Both the position numbers and the translations under genes were made by a program. Under the pieces are notes generated by a model, which was not told the origin of the DNA, ran no database searches, and saw only the letters and a list, made by a program, of their open reading frames with translations. This document shows positions 1 to 8,228 of a stretch of 64,000 nucleotides of DNA, in pieces; position 1 is the stretch's first letter; every line of letters starts with the position of its first letter. Source of the stretch: Pseudorhodobacter antarcticus (GTDB lineage: Bacteria > Pseudomonadota > Alphaproteobacteria > Rhodobacterales > Rhodobacteraceae); assembly GCF_900110135.1 (NCBI RefSeq), contig NZ_FOCO01000016.1, positions 1 to 64,000 of the forward strand, given 5' to 3'.

Positions 1-281
1 AACTGGTGCGAGGCATTGGCCAAAAAATCCCGTTCCACCACAAGTTGGCCAATCTTGGAATGCAGCTTGTCGAGTTCAGCCGCACTTACCTGCTCCGGGG
101 CGGCACCTCGGCGCGCAAAAGCTGTCGCCATGTTCTCTATCGCCGCGCGCTTCCAAGTGCCGAGTTGTGTCGGATGAACATCGTACTTCTTCGACAGCTC
201 CGCCAGCGTCAGCTCCTCACGGATCGCTTCAAGCGCAACCTTCGCCTTGAAATCAGGCGAATGGTTCTTTCGTTTCTTCAT
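1..281 (-). CDS. IS3-family transposase OrfA (partial)
   Basis: The protein starts MKKRKNHSPDFKAKVALEA at an ATG at 279-281 and is cut by the window start after about 93 residues. It has the usual OrfA layout: a basic N-terminal helix-turn-helix (about residues 10-55, with the LAELSKKYDVHPTQLGTWK stretch) that binds the IS ends, then the start of a leucine-zipper-like region with the LDKLHSKIGQLVVERDFL stretch. In IS3 elements orfA is followed by orfB, the DDE catalytic part, joined by programmed -1 frameshifting; orfB is not in the window. The family call is confident, the subgroup is not. Confidence 0.85.
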   Translation of the reverse strand, partial: MKKRKNHSPDFKAKVALEAIREELTLAELSKKYDVHPTQLGTWKRAAIENMATAFARRGAAPEQVSAAELDKLHSKIGQLVVERDFLANASHQ

Positions 282-342
282 TCTAGATCACTTCTCTCAT
301 CATGCGATCCACCTTAACAACTGGTCCGAAATTCCGCGACCA
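1..342 (-). mobile_element. IS3-family element, upstream end only (partial)
   Basis: This is the orfA end of an IS3-family insertion sequence whose remainder lies left of the window. Read on the minus strand, the element appears to begin at about 342 with a TGGTCGCGGAATTT end and then carries a short leader before orfA. It interrupts the tnpC gene of the IS66 element to the right: the conserved TnpC stretch NNAAERALRG runs straight into IS3 sequence at this point. The exact tip is inferred from the 5'-TG start typical of IS3 elements and from where TnpC homology ends; the target-site duplication cannot be checked because the other end is outside. Confidence 0.7.
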
Positions 343-1767
343 ACTCTCCCTCTGAGGGCCCGCTCGGCGGCATTGTTGGTCAGGCAGAGGCGCCCGTCAC
401 CAAGGAAGGCGGTGAAGGCATCCCAGCGACCTGTCCCATCAAGCATGTAATTAATCGCCTTGGCGACAGGGTTGTGCTTTGATATCCGGGCCCGCTCGGC
501 CCGCATCCAGTCATGCAGATCGTTGACCAGCGGCGCGACCCGCTGCTGGCGAACCCCCAGACGCGCTGCGGCTGACAGGCCGGTGATTTCACGCTCGACG
601 GCAAAGATGGCATCGATCCGCGTCACAGCGTCGAACGCAATAGGCGAGATTTCCTCTGCCACCTTTTTTTCCCTTGCGTGCAGTGCCTTTGATATCGGCC
701 AGTTCAAAGAACTTGCGCCTGGCATGGCTCCAACACAGTGCTGATTGCACCGGCCCCGGGCTGCGGTCTGCCTTATAAAGGTCATTGTAGCCGCCATAGA
801 CGTCCGACTGCAGCACACCATGCCATCCGGTCAGATGCTTATTGGGATGGATCATCTGACGACCAGGCGAGAACTTGAAGAAGGCGGCGGGCGGCGCGCC
901 CCCATCCCATGGCCGGTCATCGCGCACATAGGTCCAGAGCCGCGCGGTCTTTGTGCCCCCACGCGCTAAAAGCGGCACGGTCGTGTCATCACCATGCAGA
1001 CGGCCGCCGTTCAGCACATGGCGCTCGATCAGCGCATGGATCGGGGCCAGTGCCACACAGGCATGACCGATCAGATCGGCCAGGGTAGACAGGCTCAGAT
1101 CGATCCCTTCTCGCGCGATCCGTTCAGCTTGACGATTGAGGGGTTGGTGCTGGCCATATTTGTCAAAGGCGATCATGGCGATCAAGCTGGGCCCGGCCCA
1201 TCCACGCGGGATCGCATGAAAGGGTGCTGGTGGCTGGCTGATCTTCTCGCAGGCCCGACAGGTGAACTTCTCGCGGACCGTCTGGATCACCTTCCACTGG
1301 CGGGGGATCACTTCCAGCGTCTCAGTGATATCCTCGCCCATCTTTACAATCCGCTCCGAGCCACAGCAGGTGCAGTTGGTTGGTGCCTCGACCACAACAC
1401 GTTCGCGCGGCAGATGGTCTGGAAAGGGTTTGCGAACAGGCTTACGCCGCGTGAAGGCGCGCACGGTGCTGGTCTTGTCCTGCGCTGCTGCTTGTTCTGC
1501 CGCCAGCGCATCCTCGGTGGCGGCAGCTTCCAATTCCTCAAGCTGCAATTCCAGCTGATCGATCAGTCGCGCGCGACGTTCGGAAGAGATGCCGTATTTG
1601 TCACGCCGCAGCTTGGCGATCTCAAGCTTCAACCCCTGGATCATCGCTTCCGTGCAGGATGCCAAAGCGCGGGCCTGTGCCAATTCGGCTTCCGCCGCCT
1701 GTGCGCGGGCGGTCTGCGCGGCAAGCGCGGCGCTCAATTCAGCGATTTGCAAGGCGGCATCTGACAT
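343..1767 (-). pseudogene. tnpC: IS66 transposase TnpC, frameshifted and truncated
   Basis: The N-terminal frame (589-1767) starts MSDAALQIAELSAALAA, with a coiled-coil leader (about residues 1-80), a zinc-finger-like CTCC...CRAC segment near residues 130-175 and the DDE transposase core, including GDDTTVP and LCWSHARRKFFELADIKG. The frame is lost at a run of seven T (664-670; A7 on the coding strand) and homology continues in another frame at 343-700 with EREITGLSAAARLGVRQQR and LTNNAAERALRG. There the gene ends abruptly in the IS3-type insertion, so the last part of the catalytic domain is gone. The slip could be a real mutation or an error in a homopolymer; the truncation alone inactivates the gene. 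Confidence 0.85.
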
Positions 1768-1826
1768 GGCAGATGTCTACCATAAACACGATGAAAGGCC
1801 AATAAAAACAGGCCTTTCACCATATA

Positions 1827-2177
1827 TTATCCCGCCGATTTCGGCCTTTGTGTCCAGCGTGGATTTCTCCAGTCGATGCCTTCGAGAAGATAACCCAACT
1901 GCGCTGCTGATATCGCCACCGCCGTCCCGTCTTGGCTCACAGGCCAGATGAACTTCCCCGCCTCGAGGCGTTTCAAATACAGCGACATTCCGACCCCATC
2001 ATGCCAAAGCAATTTCACCAGATCACCCTTGCGGCCCCGAAAGCAGAATATCTCACCGGCATGCGGGTCGCGCCCGAGGCCCTGTTGCACCGACAACGCC
2101 AAGGTATTCATCCCGCGCCGCATGTCCGTCACACCACCCGCAATCCAAACCTTCGTGCCCGCCGGAAACGCGATCAT
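1827..2177 (-). CDS. tnpB: IS66 accessory protein TnpB
   Basis: A 116-residue protein starting MIAFPAGTKVWIAGGVTDMR, the normal size and N-terminus of the IS66 Orf2/TnpB family. The hallmark FCFRGRKGDLVKLLWHDGVG stretch is at about residues 44-63, followed by LYLKRLEAGKFIWP. TnpB is needed for transposition of IS66 elements but its biochemical role is not settled. It overlaps the end of tnpA by 4 bases, so the two are translationally coupled. The reading frame is intact, unlike tnpC. Confidence 0.92.
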   Translation of the reverse strand: MIAFPAGTKVWIAGGVTDMRRGMNTLALSVQQGLGRDPHAGEIFCFRGRKGDLVKLLWHDGVGMSLYLKRLEAGKFIWPVSQDGTAVAISAAQLGYLLEGIDWRNPRWTQRPKSAG

Positions 2178-2566
2178 GAACGCACCATCAGGCCATTGAG
2201 CAGACGCGCCGCAGCCTCCATGTCAAATCCGGAGGGGATCGTCAGGCGACACCGAGGGCCAAGGTCGATCGTCAATACTGGCGCTGGCGGCGCTGAAACA
2301 TCATCAGGGACGGAACCGTCTTCAATCTGAAGAACCCGCAAAAATTGCGGGCCAGCCCCAAACAACCCATTCTTGTGCCTATATCGCCAATCGTAAAGCT
2401 GTGATCGCGAAATGTCATGGCGCCGTGCGACCTCCGCCAATGTTACGCCATCGCCATGGCTTTCTTCAACGATCCGGACCTTCTCATCATCCGTCCAACG
2501 GCGACGGCGAACGGTATCAGAGACCGACAAAACTTGCATGCGGGGGGTGTTCTCGTGTGCGTCCAT
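2174..2566 (-). CDS. tnpA: IS66 transposase accessory protein TnpA
   Basis: A 130-residue protein of the IS66 Orf1/TnpA type. The N-terminal half holds a helix-turn-helix (RRRWTDDEKVRIVEESHGDG, then VARRHDISRSQLYDWRYRHK, about residues 20-65) for binding DNA; the C-terminal half contains the short conserved IDLGPRCRLTIPSGFD block near residues 97-112. It is the first gene of the element, about 60 bases inside the terminal inverted repeat, and runs directly into tnpB. The frame is intact. Confidence 0.9.
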   Translation of the reverse strand: MDAHENTPRMQVLSVSDTVRRRRWTDDEKVRIVEESHGDGVTLAEVARRHDISRSQLYDWRYRHKNGLFGAGPQFLRVLQIEDGSVPDDVSAPPAPVLTIDLGPRCRLTIPSGFDMEAAARLLNGLMVRS

Positions 2567-2590
2567 AAGGACACTCGATAAACAATCATA

Positions 2591-2627
2591 GCAACAAACC
2601 GCAAGACGGCCCTCAGCGAATGCTTAC
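2591..2627 (-). repeat. IS66 terminal inverted repeat (tnpA-side end)
   Basis: Read on the minus strand from 2627 the sequence opens GTAAGC and contains CGCTGAGGGCCGTCTTGCGG, which matches the terminal repeat I recognise for IS66-family elements. It marks the junction between the IS66 copy and the decayed ndvB-like gene to the right. Confidence 0.8.
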
Positions 2628-3026
2628 CATTGTTCGCTAAGCTAATATGCAAAGCGAAGTCGCTCGGCATAACGTCAGGGTTACCTCTGGCCAGCCTTTC
2701 AGCAGACAGGGGTTGAGTTGCAAATCGCTACCGTTGCGGGTCAGGCCAAGGATATCCTCAATCCCCGCACTGTATATCCAACCAACTAATCCAGTATACC
2801 ACGTCCAACTGCTGCGCCCCTCACGGGGCGCGTTGGAAAAGGCGTCGGCGGCGATGACATAGGCTGTGGCCATTTAACGGTCGGCGTGCTTGCTGGTCAG
2901 CGCATGGTTGATTGGGTTCAGCAGCGCGAATAGGGCATGCGCGCGGTCGCCGTTGCCCAGCCGTGCATAGGTCAGACCCGCCCACATCGCCGCGTGGCTT
3001 TATTTGTCACCACCCCCGCGCAAGTG
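2628..3026 (-). pseudogene. Remnant of a cyclic beta-1,2-glucan synthase (NdvB-like, GH94 end)
   Basis: Read on the minus strand, 2640-3026 encodes recognisable C-terminal GH94 phosphorylase sequence of the NdvB/cyclic glucan synthase family: SHAAMWAGLTYARLGNGDRA, then AYVIAADAFSNAPREG, SSWTWYTGLVGWIYSAGIE and LQLNPCLLKGWPEVTL. Two in-frame TAA codons (3000-3002 and 2874-2876) fall where family members usually have tyrosine, and the gene is cut by the IS66 end at 2627. Most of the roughly 2,800-residue protein is missing on both sides, so this is a decayed fragment. Nothing recognisable was found at 3027-3115. Confidence 0.7.
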
Positions 3027-3115
3027 GTCAGCGCGCGGGCGTTGGACAGCAAAGGCACCCGCATGGCATCCGACCATCGCCCTATCCGGGCCGTGGTGTC
3101 GGTGGCACGGCAGCC

Positions 3116-3670
3116 TTAGGCGCCTTTTTTGCCACCAAAAGGCGGCCACATCCGCGCAAATACGCCATCTTGTTTGGCAAAACGGTGATACAGCGCCGCG
3201 CCAATATGCAAGACCAAAAGGGCTGCGATCATCATCCCGGAATAGTAATGGACAGACTTTGCAAGGGCGGCCAATTGTTCGGATTTTTGCACCAGTGACG
3301 GCACCCCAAACGCATCCAGCGATTCAATCGGAAAGCCGCCGGCCCGCACCCTGATATAGCCCGAAAGCGGCACGACCAACAATAAAGCATAAAGCAGCCC
3401 ATGCGTTACGCGCGACAGCTTTGCCTGCCACGCAGGCAGGCCCGCAGGCAACGGGGGGGCAGGGTTCAGCACCCGCCAAACCAGCCGCGCCATGATCAGT
3501 CCCAACAGCAAAACCCCCACGTTCTTGTGATACAAGAACAGCGCATTCTGAAGGCTCCGCCCGATCCCGGATTGAACCATCAAAAGCCCCACAGGAATGG
3601 TCACAAGAATAAGCGCCGCCATGCCCCAGTGAAACAGTCGCGCGGTTGTGGAATAGCCTGTGTTTTTCAT
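3116..3670 (-). CDS. Cytochrome b561-type di-haem membrane protein
   Basis: A 184-residue, four-helix membrane protein of the bacterial cytochrome b561 (YceJ/YodB-like) family, which carries electrons between the quinone pool and periplasmic partners. The N-terminal YSTTARLFHWGMAALI holds the first haem-ligand histidine, and further histidines lie in helices 2 (LYHKNVG), 3 (RVTHGLLY) and 4 (VLHIGAALYHRF), the usual bis-His arrangement. The start at 3668-3670 (MKNTGYSTTARL) fits the family; an ATG 33 bases upstream (MKCILQQ) has a better AGG-like ribosome site and cannot be excluded. The flanking ndvB remnant gives no functional link. The electron partner is unknown. Confidence 0.85.
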   Translation of the reverse strand: MKNTGYSTTARLFHWGMAALILVTIPVGLLMVQSGIGRSLQNALFLYHKNVGVLLLGLIMARLVWRVLNPAPPLPAGLPAWQAKLSRVTHGLLYALLLVVPLSGYIRVRAGGFPIESLDAFGVPSLVQKSEQLAALAKSVHYYSGMMIAALLVLHIGAALYHRFAKQDGVFARMWPPFGGKKGA

Positions 3671-3804
3671 AGGTTGGCCCGCTTGTTGCAAAATGCACTT
3701 CATACTTTGCCTGTTATACTTAGGCTCACCATCGCAAAGCGCAAGGCGTGGTGGCGGCCGCATTTTGCGCGACCCGCTGCTACACTCCGGCAGCTTGACA
3801 GCTG

Positions 3805-4578
3805 ATGCGCGATGCGAGAATACGCGACATGCCAAAAATAAACGTAGGCCCCGCTTTGTTTGCCCCCCTTGTCGCGGCGCGCACCTTGCGCGGCCCTGTG
3901 TTTGGTTTTGCCGGTTTCGCCGCTGTAAATGCAGTGCTAGTGGGCGCAGTTGTCGTTGGGCTGGTCGGGGTATCGACACCCGCTGTGCTGTTGGCAATGG
4001 CAGGGTATGCATTGGGTGTGGCGCTTGCCATAGCGTTGATCCGGAAAGGTTTTCCGCATCCAGCCTTGGGTTTGTGCAATGTGGTGACGCTTGCGCGGCT
4101 TGCCCTAACGGCGGCACTGTTGGCACCTATTGTATCGCTTGGGCCTGCACCTTGGGCGGTGTTTGCGGTCGCAGCAATCGCCCTTATACTTGATGGCGCG
4201 GATGGCTGGCTTGCGCGGCGCGCGGGGCGTGTGTCTGACTTTGGCGCGCGCTTTGATATGGAGGTGGACGCAGCTCTTGGCCTAATCCTTGCGCTAAACG
4301 CCTGGGCTGCGGGTACGGTGGGCCCAGAGGTGCTGATCATCGCCCTGCCGCGCTATGTCTTTGTGGCTGCAGCATATCTTTGGCCGTGGCTAAACGGCGC
4401 TTTGCCCCAACGGTTCAGCCGCAAGGCGGTTTGTGTTTTGCAAATTGGCGGGTTGATCGCGTTACAAATGCCGATCTTGCCACCCTTAGTGCCAGCGGCA
4501 CTGGTAGGGCTGATTGCGGCAGCATTGATGTGGTCGTTTGGGCGCGATGTTGTCTTGCTTTGGCGGCACCGCAGATGA
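3805..4578 (+). CDS. CDP-alcohol phosphatidyltransferase family membrane enzyme
   Basis: A 257-residue integral membrane protein with the complete CDP-alcohol phosphotransferase signature at about residues 130-155: D130-G-x2-D133-G, A137-R138, then G148-x3-D151-x3-D155. These aspartates bind the metal and catalyse displacement of CMP from a CDP-linked lipid or alcohol. The N-terminal 80 residues are extra hydrophobic sequence absent from short PgsA-type enzymes. The gene overlaps the next one by ATGA at 4575, so the trio 3805-7144 is translationally coupled. The product headgroup cannot be read from the sequence; a role in a non-standard membrane lipid is inferred from context. Start chosen at 3805; an in-frame ATG at 3829 is an alternative. 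Confidence 0.8.
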   Translation: MRDARIRDMPKINVGPALFAPLVAARTLRGPVFGFAGFAAVNAVLVGAVVVGLVGVSTPAVLLAMAGYALGVALAIALIRKGFPHPALGLCNVVTLARLALTAALLAPIVSLGPAPWAVFAVAAIALILDGADGWLARRAGRVSDFGARFDMEVDAALGLILALNAWAAGTVGPEVLIIALPRYVFVAAAYLWPWLNGALPQRFSRKAVCVLQIGGLIALQMPILPPLVPAALVGLIAAALMWSFGRDVVLLWRHRR

Positions 4579-6215
4579 AGGGTGTGTTGCGTCACCCGGC
4601 GCTGATGCCCTTGGTCGCCGTGGCCATCGTGTTTTTGTTGCTGGTGCAACCGAACTATCCCGATGCGCTGACATGGCGGGCGCTTTTGCTGTTCCCGTTG
4701 GAACTGCCTGCCATTTTACTGGCGATGGCAGCGTTTGGGCGCGGGCGGGGGGGCCTGATGTTGCGGGTGGCAATAACGCTGGCGCTGACTGCCGTCACTG
4801 TCCTGAAAACTGCGGATTTCGCGATGTTCACGGCCCTGTCGCGCGGATTTAACCCTGTGGCTGATCTGCCGCTGATTGCCGCCGGGGTGCATCTGCTTGC
4901 GGGCGCCATTGGCATTTTTGCGGCCATCCTTGTGGCTTGTGCTGCGGTGGCGTTGGTCGGGGTTATTGCGGCGCTGGTTTGGTGGGCGCTTGGAGTCTGG
5001 ACGCGCATTACAATGCCCCCATTGGCGCGCAATCTGGCCGCCATGGTGGCGTTGTTGTTTGCAAGCGCGAGTGTTGCCGATATTGGTGCGGTCAAAGGTT
5101 GGGGCGTGCCCTTTGACCCGCCCGGCAGCGCCTTCACCGCGCGCATCGGGGTGGATCGGGCGCAACTGATCCGCACCACATTGGCAGAGCTTGCGGTGTT
5201 TCGTACCACCGCCGCCCTTGATCCCTATGCCGGGCAAACCGGCCTCTTGGACCTGATCGACCGGGATGTGATCGTGGTTTTTGTCGAAAGTTATGGTCGA
5301 ACCAGTATCGACACTCCATTTTACAACGACCTGCATCGTGCCACGCTGGCTGTGGGGGAGGCGCGGCTGCGCGCAAGCGGTTTGGCTATGGCGTCGGGTT
5401 ATCTCGGTTCGCCCACCAGTGGCGGGCAAAGCTGGCTGGCGCATTCGACCTTTGCCAATGGGCTGTGGATCAACGCCCAAATCCGCTATCGCGCGGCGCT
5501 GGTATCTGGGCGTCACACTTTGTTTCACCTTGCCCAAGAGGCGGGGTTTGAAACGGCTGCGGTGATGCCGCAAATCACCATGGACTGGCCCGAGGCGGAT
5601 TTTATGGGGTTTGACCGCGTTTTTGCGGCCAAGGATTTGGGGTATAAGGGCCTGCCATTCAATTGGATTGAAATGCCGGACCAGTTTACCTTTGCCGCTC
5701 TTGACCGTTTGCTGTTGGACCAGCCCGCAACCCGGCCCCGCTTTGTGCAACTGGCGACCGGATCATCCCACGCGCCATGGGTCCCTGTGCCCCAGATGAT
5801 CGACTGGGGGGACATCGGCGATGGCACCGAGTTCAACGAAATGGCCAGCGCAGGCGACACGCCCAAGGAGGTTTGGCGCGACCCAGAAAGGGTGCGGGCC
5901 CAATACAGGTTGGCGATTGATTATGCGCTGCAAAATGTGCTGTCCTATGCAGCGCTTCACGCCGAAAACCCACCTTTGATGATCATTCTGGGCGACCATC
6001 AGGCAGCCGGGTTTGTGGCGCTGGACGAAGGGCGCGATGTGCCTATCCATGTGATTGGGCCGGCGAATTTGGTCGCACGGGTCAAAGGTTTCGCGCCTTT
6101 TGAGGGGCTTATACCGCCTGTGAGTGCGGGTTCGGTTCCGATGGACCAGATGCGCGATCTGGTCTTGCAGGCGTTTACGTCGACCCCGTTGCCGAAGGGC
6201 GTGACCGCACCATGA
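4575..6215 (+). CDS. Membrane-anchored alkaline phosphatase/sulfatase-superfamily enzyme
   Basis: A protein of about 546 residues with roughly five N-terminal transmembrane helices (residues 1-170) and a C-terminal extracytoplasmic catalytic domain. The domain shows the superfamily metal-site motifs: DVIVVFVESYGR near residue 230, a SPTSGGQSWLAHST segment that probably holds the nucleophile, and ILGDHQAAG near residue 470. This is the layout of lipoteichoic-acid-synthase and phosphoethanolamine-transferase relatives, which move phospho-headgroups on the outer face of the membrane. The start overlaps the upstream stop (ATGA) and the end overlaps the next start. The exact substrate is unknown; calling it a sulfatase would be too specific. 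Confidence 0.75.
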   Translation: MKGVLRHPALMPLVAVAIVFLLLVQPNYPDALTWRALLLFPLELPAILLAMAAFGRGRGGLMLRVAITLALTAVTVLKTADFAMFTALSRGFNPVADLPLIAAGVHLLAGAIGIFAAILVACAAVALVGVIAALVWWALGVWTRITMPPLARNLAAMVALLFASASVADIGAVKGWGVPFDPPGSAFTARIGVDRAQLIRTTLAELAVFRTTAALDPYAGQTGLLDLIDRDVIVVFVESYGRTSIDTPFYNDLHRATLAVGEARLRASGLAMASGYLGSPTSGGQSWLAHSTFANGLWINAQIRYRAALVSGRHTLFHLAQEAGFETAAVMPQITMDWPEADFMGFDRVFAAKDLGYKGLPFNWIEMPDQFTFAALDRLLLDQPATRPRFVQLATGSSHAPWVPVPQMIDWGDIGDGTEFNEMASAGDTPKEVWRDPERVRAQYRLAIDYALQNVLSYAALHAENPPLMIILGDHQAAGFVALDEGRDVPIHVIGPANLVARVKGFAPFEGLIPPVSAGSVPMDQMRDLVLQAFTSTPLPKGVTAP

Positions 6216-7144
6216 CCCGTATTCCGCCCATGGTTTTGCGTGCGGTGCAAATCGCGGTGGCCTTGGGGCTGTTGGCGCTGCTTTGGCATGTCGCAGATGG
6301 GGCGGCGGCGCTGCGTTTGCTTTCGGGGGCAAACCCTTGGTGGCTGCTGGCCGGGGCGGCGGCGTTGACGTTGCAGACTGTGCTGTCGGCGTTGCGTTGG
6401 CGGCTGACGGCGGCGCAGCTGGGGATTGCCTTGGGGCGCGCGGCGGCATTGCGGGAATATTACCTGTCGCAGGTCGTCAATCAGGCCTTGCCGGGGGGCG
6501 TTGTGGGCGATGCAGGCCGCGCGCTGCGCAGCCGTCAGGCGGCGGGGTTGATGCCCGCCGCGCAGGCCGTGATGTTTGAACGGCTTGCAGGCCAGATCGC
6601 GCTGTTTGTGGTTATGGCGACGGGGTTCGCGGCTACGCGGGTTGTGCCCGGCGGGTTGGATTGGCCGCCTGCGCTGGCTTGGGCTGTGGCCCTTTTGGTT
6701 GCGGCGGGTGTGATTGTTCCGCTGCTTTTATGGGCCTTGGTGCGGCAGGGCAAGGCGGCGCGCCTTGGGCGGCAAGGGACCGCGCTGTGGCTGGCGCTGT
6801 TTGCGCCGCAGGTGCGCGCCCGGCAAGCGGCCCTTAGCCTTGCCACGGTTTTGTGCAACATCGCGGGCTTTGGCTTTTGCATCTGGGCGGTTGGGGTTGC
6901 CCTGCCCATTCCCGCTATCATGGCCTTGGCGCCGCTGATTTTGCTCGCCATGGTGATCCCGCTTACCATCAGCGGCTGGGGCCTGCGTGAAGGGGCTGCC
7001 GCCGCCTTGTTCCCGCTGGCCGGTGTCAGTGCCAGCGATGGACTGGCCGCCAGCATCGCCTTTGGGCTGGTGTTTTTAGCCACCGTTCTGCCTGGCCTTG
7101 CCCTGCTGGCTTTTGGACTCAAACCGCTGCCGATAACGCATTAA
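6212..7144 (+). CDS. UPF0104/lysylphosphatidylglycerol-synthase-TM family protein
   Basis: A 310-residue polytopic protein with about eight hydrophobic helices, matching the membrane (flippase) domain family of MprF/AglD2, DUF the UPF0104 group. Features typical of the family are ALRWRLTAAQLGI near residue 55, NQALPGGVVGDAGRALRSR near residue 90 and MVIPLTISGWGLREGAAA near residue 245. No soluble aminoacyl-transferase domain is present, so it is not a lysyl-PG synthase; a lipid-flipping or transport role is inferred. It starts in ATGA overlap with the phosphatase-superfamily gene, making it the third member of the coupled lipid-like operon. Confidence 0.75.
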   Translation: MTRIPPMVLRAVQIAVALGLLALLWHVADGAAALRLLSGANPWWLLAGAAALTLQTVLSALRWRLTAAQLGIALGRAAALREYYLSQVVNQALPGGVVGDAGRALRSRQAAGLMPAAQAVMFERLAGQIALFVVMATGFAATRVVPGGLDWPPALAWAVALLVAAGVIVPLLLWALVRQGKAARLGRQGTALWLALFAPQVRARQAALSLATVLCNIAGFGFCIWAVGVALPIPAIMALAPLILLAMVIPLTISGWGLREGAAAALFPLAGVSASDGLAASIAFGLVFLATVLPGLALLAFGLKPLPITH

Positions 7145-7223
7145 CCACATCACAACCGGGCCCGGCACCCCTTGCAAAGCCCACCTACCGACTTAGCCTT
7201 ACGTCGTATACATGGAGAGACTG

Positions 7224-8228
7224 ATGACCAACCGATTGATGATGACACGCCGGGGCCTGCTGCGCACCGGGGCCGCAGGGTTTGCCACAGCGGCGCTGGG
7301 TCTGGGCGCAGGCCGCGCGACGGCCCAAACCACAGCTGCCGCATTGCAGCTGTCTTGGACCCATTCCGTCCAGTTCGCAGGCAGCTACATCGCGCAGGAT
7401 CGCGGCTTTTGGCGCGACGGCGGGCTTGATGTGTCCTTGCTGCAAGGCGGGCCAAATGCCCCGGTAGAGCCGCCTGTGGTGGCGGGCACAGCGTTGGTTG
7501 GCATCTCGGCAGCCGATTATACGGCGGCGGCGGTGGAACAGGGCGCACCGTTCAAGATTTTGGGCGTGGCGATGCAGAAAAACCCCTTTGTGATCGCGTC
7601 TTTGCCCGCCAATCCGGTCAATACCCCCGCCGATTTGGTGGGCAAGCGGATTGGCATGGCGCTGGCCAATACGCCCGTGTTGCAAGCGCTTTGCACGCTT
7701 AACGGGGTGGATATCAGCACCATTGAAATCATCCCCACCCAGTATTCGCCCCAGCCTTTGCTGACGAATGAAGTGGATTGCTTGCTGTGCTGGGCCACCG
7801 ATTTGCCCGTCGCCATGGCGATTGAAGGGATTGAGGCGGTGACCATGCTGATGGCCGATCACGGCTATGCGCTGCATTCGCAAACCTATATCGCCACGAC
7901 CGACAGCCTTGCCAACCGCCGGGCCGAATTGGTGGCCTTGATGCGTGGCGAAGTGGCGGGCTGGAACGCCTACCGGACAGATACCGATGCGGCAACGGCC
8001 CTGACGCTGGCGATGTTTCCCGATGCGGGGCTTGATCTTGCCACCCAAACGCTGCAAGCGCAGCGGCAAGTGCCTTTGATGTTTTCGGACCTTACGGATG
8101 CCAACGGCTTTGGCTGGTGGACCGATGAAACCGTGGCGGCCAATATCGAAACCCTTGCCCTTTTGGGGCGCAACGTGCCCCCGGATTTGTGGGATCGCTC
8201 AATCTTAGAAGAAGTTCATGCGGCCTGA
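7224..8228 (+). CDS. NMT1/THI5-like ABC substrate-binding protein, Tat-exported
   Basis: A periplasmic solute-binding protein of about 334 residues with a twin-arginine signal (MMTRRGLLRTGAAGFATAA, cleavage after about residue 35). The mature part has the NMT1/ThiY/SsuA fold signature: SWTHSVQFAGSYIAQDRGFW, then ADYTAAAVEQGAPFKIL and NTPADLVGKRIGMA. Family members bind nitrate, sulfonates, hydroxymethylpyrimidine, riboflavin or similar; which one is bound here is not visible. The start at 7224 is preceded by GGAGAG five bases upstream; ATG 7212 is in frame but lacks such a site. It is the first gene of an operon with an ATPase, a fused permease and a glycosyltransferase. The 79-base leader is too short for a known vitamin riboswitch. 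Confidence 0.8.
   Translation: MTNRLMMTRRGLLRTGAAGFATAALGLGAGRATAQTTAAALQLSWTHSVQFAGSYIAQDRGFWRDGGLDVSLLQGGPNAPVEPPVVAGTALVGISAADYTAAAVEQGAPFKILGVAMQKNPFVIASLPANPVNTPADLVGKRIGMALANTPVLQALCTLNGVDISTIEIIPTQYSPQPLLTNEVDCLLCWATDLPVAMAIEGIEAVTMLMADHGYALHSQTYIATTDSLANRRAELVALMRGEVAGWNAYRTDTDAATALTLAMFPDAGLDLATQTLQAQRQVPLMFSDLTDANGFGWWTDETVAANIETLALLGRNVPPDLWDRSILEEVHAA

Larger units (their letters stand above)
343..2627 (-). mobile_element. IS66-family element, interrupted at its tnpC end
   Basis: The element carries the three-gene set tnpA-tnpB-tnpC of IS66, all on the minus strand. The outer end at 2627 begins GTAAGC and continues into the GCTGAGGGCCGTCTTGCGG block typical of IS66 terminal inverted repeats. 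The opposite end is missing because an IS3-type element has inserted into tnpC at about 342. With tnpC both frameshifted and truncated the copy should be dead, although trans-mobilisation through surviving ends is possible only if the left end persists outside the window. Confidence 0.85.

Noticed and set aside
664-670. Programmed frameshift signal in tnpC
   Set aside because: The A7 run could allow slippage, but IS66 TnpC is normally one continuous frame and this copy is also truncated, so mutation or error is simpler.
994-1764. 256-residue plus-strand frame over tnpC
   Set aside because: It mirrors the IS66 tnpC coding strand, has no family motif or ribosome site and is a shadow of a real gene.
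4716-5750. 344-residue minus-strand frame inside the phosphatase-superfamily gene
   Set aside because: Shadow frame: composition is His/Gln/Arg rich with no domain, while the plus strand encodes a coupled, motif-bearing protein.
7145-7223. Thiamine or FMN riboswitch ahead of the NMT1-like importer
   Set aside because: The gap is only 79 bases and lacks the conserved cores of either riboswitch.
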